64,000 bases of DNA from NCBI RefSeq assembly GCF_002865645.1, contig NW_020194515.1, positions 558,001 through 622,000 on the forward strand, read 5' to 3'. Source of the stretch: Hyaloscypha bicolor E. Lineage: Eukaryota > Ascomycota > Leotiomycetes > Helotiales > Hyaloscyphaceae. The notes under the pieces were generated by a model. The model ran no database searches, was not told the origin of the DNA, and saw only the letters and a program-made list of their open reading frames with translations. This document shows, piece after piece, positions 62,088 through 64,000 of the stretch. The position numbers and the translations under genes were made by a program. Within the stretch, counting starts at the first letter, position 1. Every line of letters starts with the position of its first letter.

Positions 62088-64000
62088 CCCACCCAGTACC
62101 TTGTACATGAAAACAATCTCCTTTGTTGAAACTGTAATGTAAGAGTACCTGAAAATGAGAAGGAAGGAAAAAGGGGCACTTTCTTACGTTGGATACCCAC
62201 ATACCCATTCATTGCGGCGTTTCTCGTGTTGTTAGCATAGCGTGCGAGCTTGCTTGCTGTAGTTAATTAGTGTTAATAAGTATATTAATGTAATCTTACA
62301 CTTTACAAGATCACTTTGCTGCATCACCTATCTTGCATCTTGCCTCTTCTGTATAATAGGCCAAGTGGCCCTCTTTCATACTGAGCTCGGGGTGAATCAG
62401 ATTTCTAAGGGCGGTCATAAGTGGTGTTGGTAGGACACGACACAATGCAGATGGGGGGCCTTAGCGATTTTTCTGTTCAAACTCAAGTCAAAGGAGCTCC
62501 AGCCTCTGATCGAAACCGAATGTTGGGTGACGGGTGGTGACGCCACCAGAGAGGAAGGAACGGAAGTCTCCAGGAACTACAACACCAACTAGAAGATACC
62601 CTGTCAGCCACCCGCGCTTTAATGGAAAACCCAGACAACCTGAACGCTATATGACCTGCACCAAATTTCTCTTTTGTGCTTTGGATGGCTTCTGGGAGGG
62701 CTTTGGTAACGCAGATTCAGAGGGTATCCAGAGACTGAATAGAATTGTTGTCAATAAATGCATTTCATCCCATTCCATCCTCTTTGTTGTCAAGTTCCAC
62801 CACACGGCCAATTTCGCCGTCTTTATGTAGGAACTTCCTCCCCAGTGCCGAGAATGTGGCTCTCTTACCTCCAAGTACAGTAGCAAAAATCGGGTAGAGC
62901 TCATAGGCTTTCCAGAGCCCCATATCACTCAGTGGGTTATGGCCGATGTCTCGTTTGGCCATGTATTCTTTGTAGGTGGCTCTCGTGATGTAGTTATTTC
63001 TTTCGTTTAATAGTGGTCGGATATTTATATCCATTTATTGCCTTTCCTAGTTTGTCTCAATGACATCTCCTGGCAGATCTCGCTATCTTCCCTCGATGGA
63101 ACCCTGTCAACTTCCCTTATGCGTTTGTTCTTCTATTCTTGTCATATTTATCACTTGCCAAGTCGTTTGCAAAGCTTTGGGCTTATATATAGCACGGAAA
63201 TGTGGGTGACAATCCAACGAAAAACTCTCCCGCGACATCTGGAAGAGAGTGTGAGATGCATACTCGAGCGCAGTCAATACATTGGGATTTGACTGCAAAG
63301 ACATATTCCAGGCTTGAAAACTTTACCAACAGTCATCTATCAGGGGAGGATCTTTGGGGTGTAAGAACTGAGAGCGTCTATCTAACAACCGGATGAGAGC
63401 TTCTGTCAATATTCCCTGCCTTCAAAGTGTCTTCAAGGTTTGTTGTCAATTTTCGCCTTCCCTCGGTCTTTACTCCTCCCCTCTTGGAAGCATGTTCTTA
63501 TAGGAAGTGTGACAGCAGGATCTATGCAATGGTCAAAGGCTCAAAGTTCAATGAATCTCATGTATTAAAAATACTAAGCTAGAGAGCAAAGAAGAGAGAA
63601 ATGCATTGACCTTTAGTATTGTTTTGCCTATACCTTCTGGCTTAGTTCTGTTTCAGACCTGTTTCCTGATTCCTTTCTATTCCCGGCAGATCATGCAATT
63701 ATGCCAGCCGTCACAGGAAGAATATATATCCATTGTGGCTTCCGGTCCCACCACGTCTGCACGCGAGGCAACTAGAAAAATTCAGCAAGCTGGCGAGAGA
63801 TGCAAAATATCCACATAGAGTTGTGACGGAGGAGCAAGCGTTTTGATTTATTCATATACTCAGAATGGGCGGTTGTCGCCAACTGGGCAGAGAAAGTTAT
63901 TGGGAATGAGACATCCTTGAAAGCGGACTTATAAAATTCACACTAGCAGACTTCGTCCCTGTTTGGGCCTGGCCGTTATGCTCTTCCAAGTGAGGGGAGA
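62088..64000. other. 1.9 kb at the window end without a supported gene
   Basis: The best frame is 89 codons on the minus strand (62765-63034), reading RPLLNERNNYITRATYKEYM and DIGHNPLSDMGLWKAYELYP. It looks somewhat protein-like but lacks a domain or splice partner. I see no other feature; this is probably the 3' end of ERF4 and the start of an intergenic region. Confidence 0.4.

Overview
The window is nuclear DNA of a filamentous ascomycete (Pezizomycotina; Leotiomycetes is my guess, at low confidence). The evidence is the short introns with GTRNGT donors, CTAAC/CTGAC branch sites about 10-20 bases before AG, and typical Pezizomycotina gene content: a Zn2Cys6 regulator, a HET-domain protein, a DUF3112-like membrane protein, a hybrid histidine kinase, a long-chain alcohol oxidase and a fungal Erf4. 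No operon, phage, CRISPR array, rRNA or tRNA was found. About 20 genes can be supported. Most models were rebuilt by hand from splice signals and reading phase, and where totals are quoted the exon lengths add up to a multiple of three.

Layout. 1-16.5 kb is accessory-like: a Q/N/T-rich protein whose frame is broken (1772-2949), a Zn2Cys6 transcription factor (3175-5726, minus), a seven-helix-type membrane protein (6377-7324), an orphan protein built on a 55-residue tandem repeat (8440-9825), a frameshifted SnoaL-like gene (10295-11186) and a HET protein ending in a ZZ zinc finger (11589-13389, minus), then about 3 kb of apparently gene-free DNA. 16.5-20.1 kb holds an orphan charged protein and a convergent long-chain alcohol oxidase. 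20.1-23.7 kb is mostly non-coding with one doubtful reading frame.

23.7-45.2 kb is a housekeeping block: a variant FYVE protein, a small beta-carbonic anhydrase, the Arf-like GTPase ARL3, a five-exon membrane protein, a Rad54/ARIP4-type SNF2 remodeller of about 2,350 residues, glutathione synthetase (GSH2), a basic nuclear-looking protein with a possible winged helix, and the mitochondrial single-strand DNA-binding protein RIM1. 45.2-64 kb has three larger genes with long intergenic spaces: a DUF4203-type membrane protein with a long cytosolic tail, a hybrid histidine kinase with a complete receiver domain, and ERF4, the partner of the Ras palmitoyltransferase.

No gene cluster of common purpose is evident. 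Several genes deal with endomembranes and lipid signalling (FYVE, ARL3, ERF4, DUF4203), but this may be chance. The most unusual points are a RIN4/NOI-like peptide at the head of the first gene, the HET-ZZ architecture recovered by splicing, two genes with apparent one-base frame breaks, and the 55-residue repeat protein.
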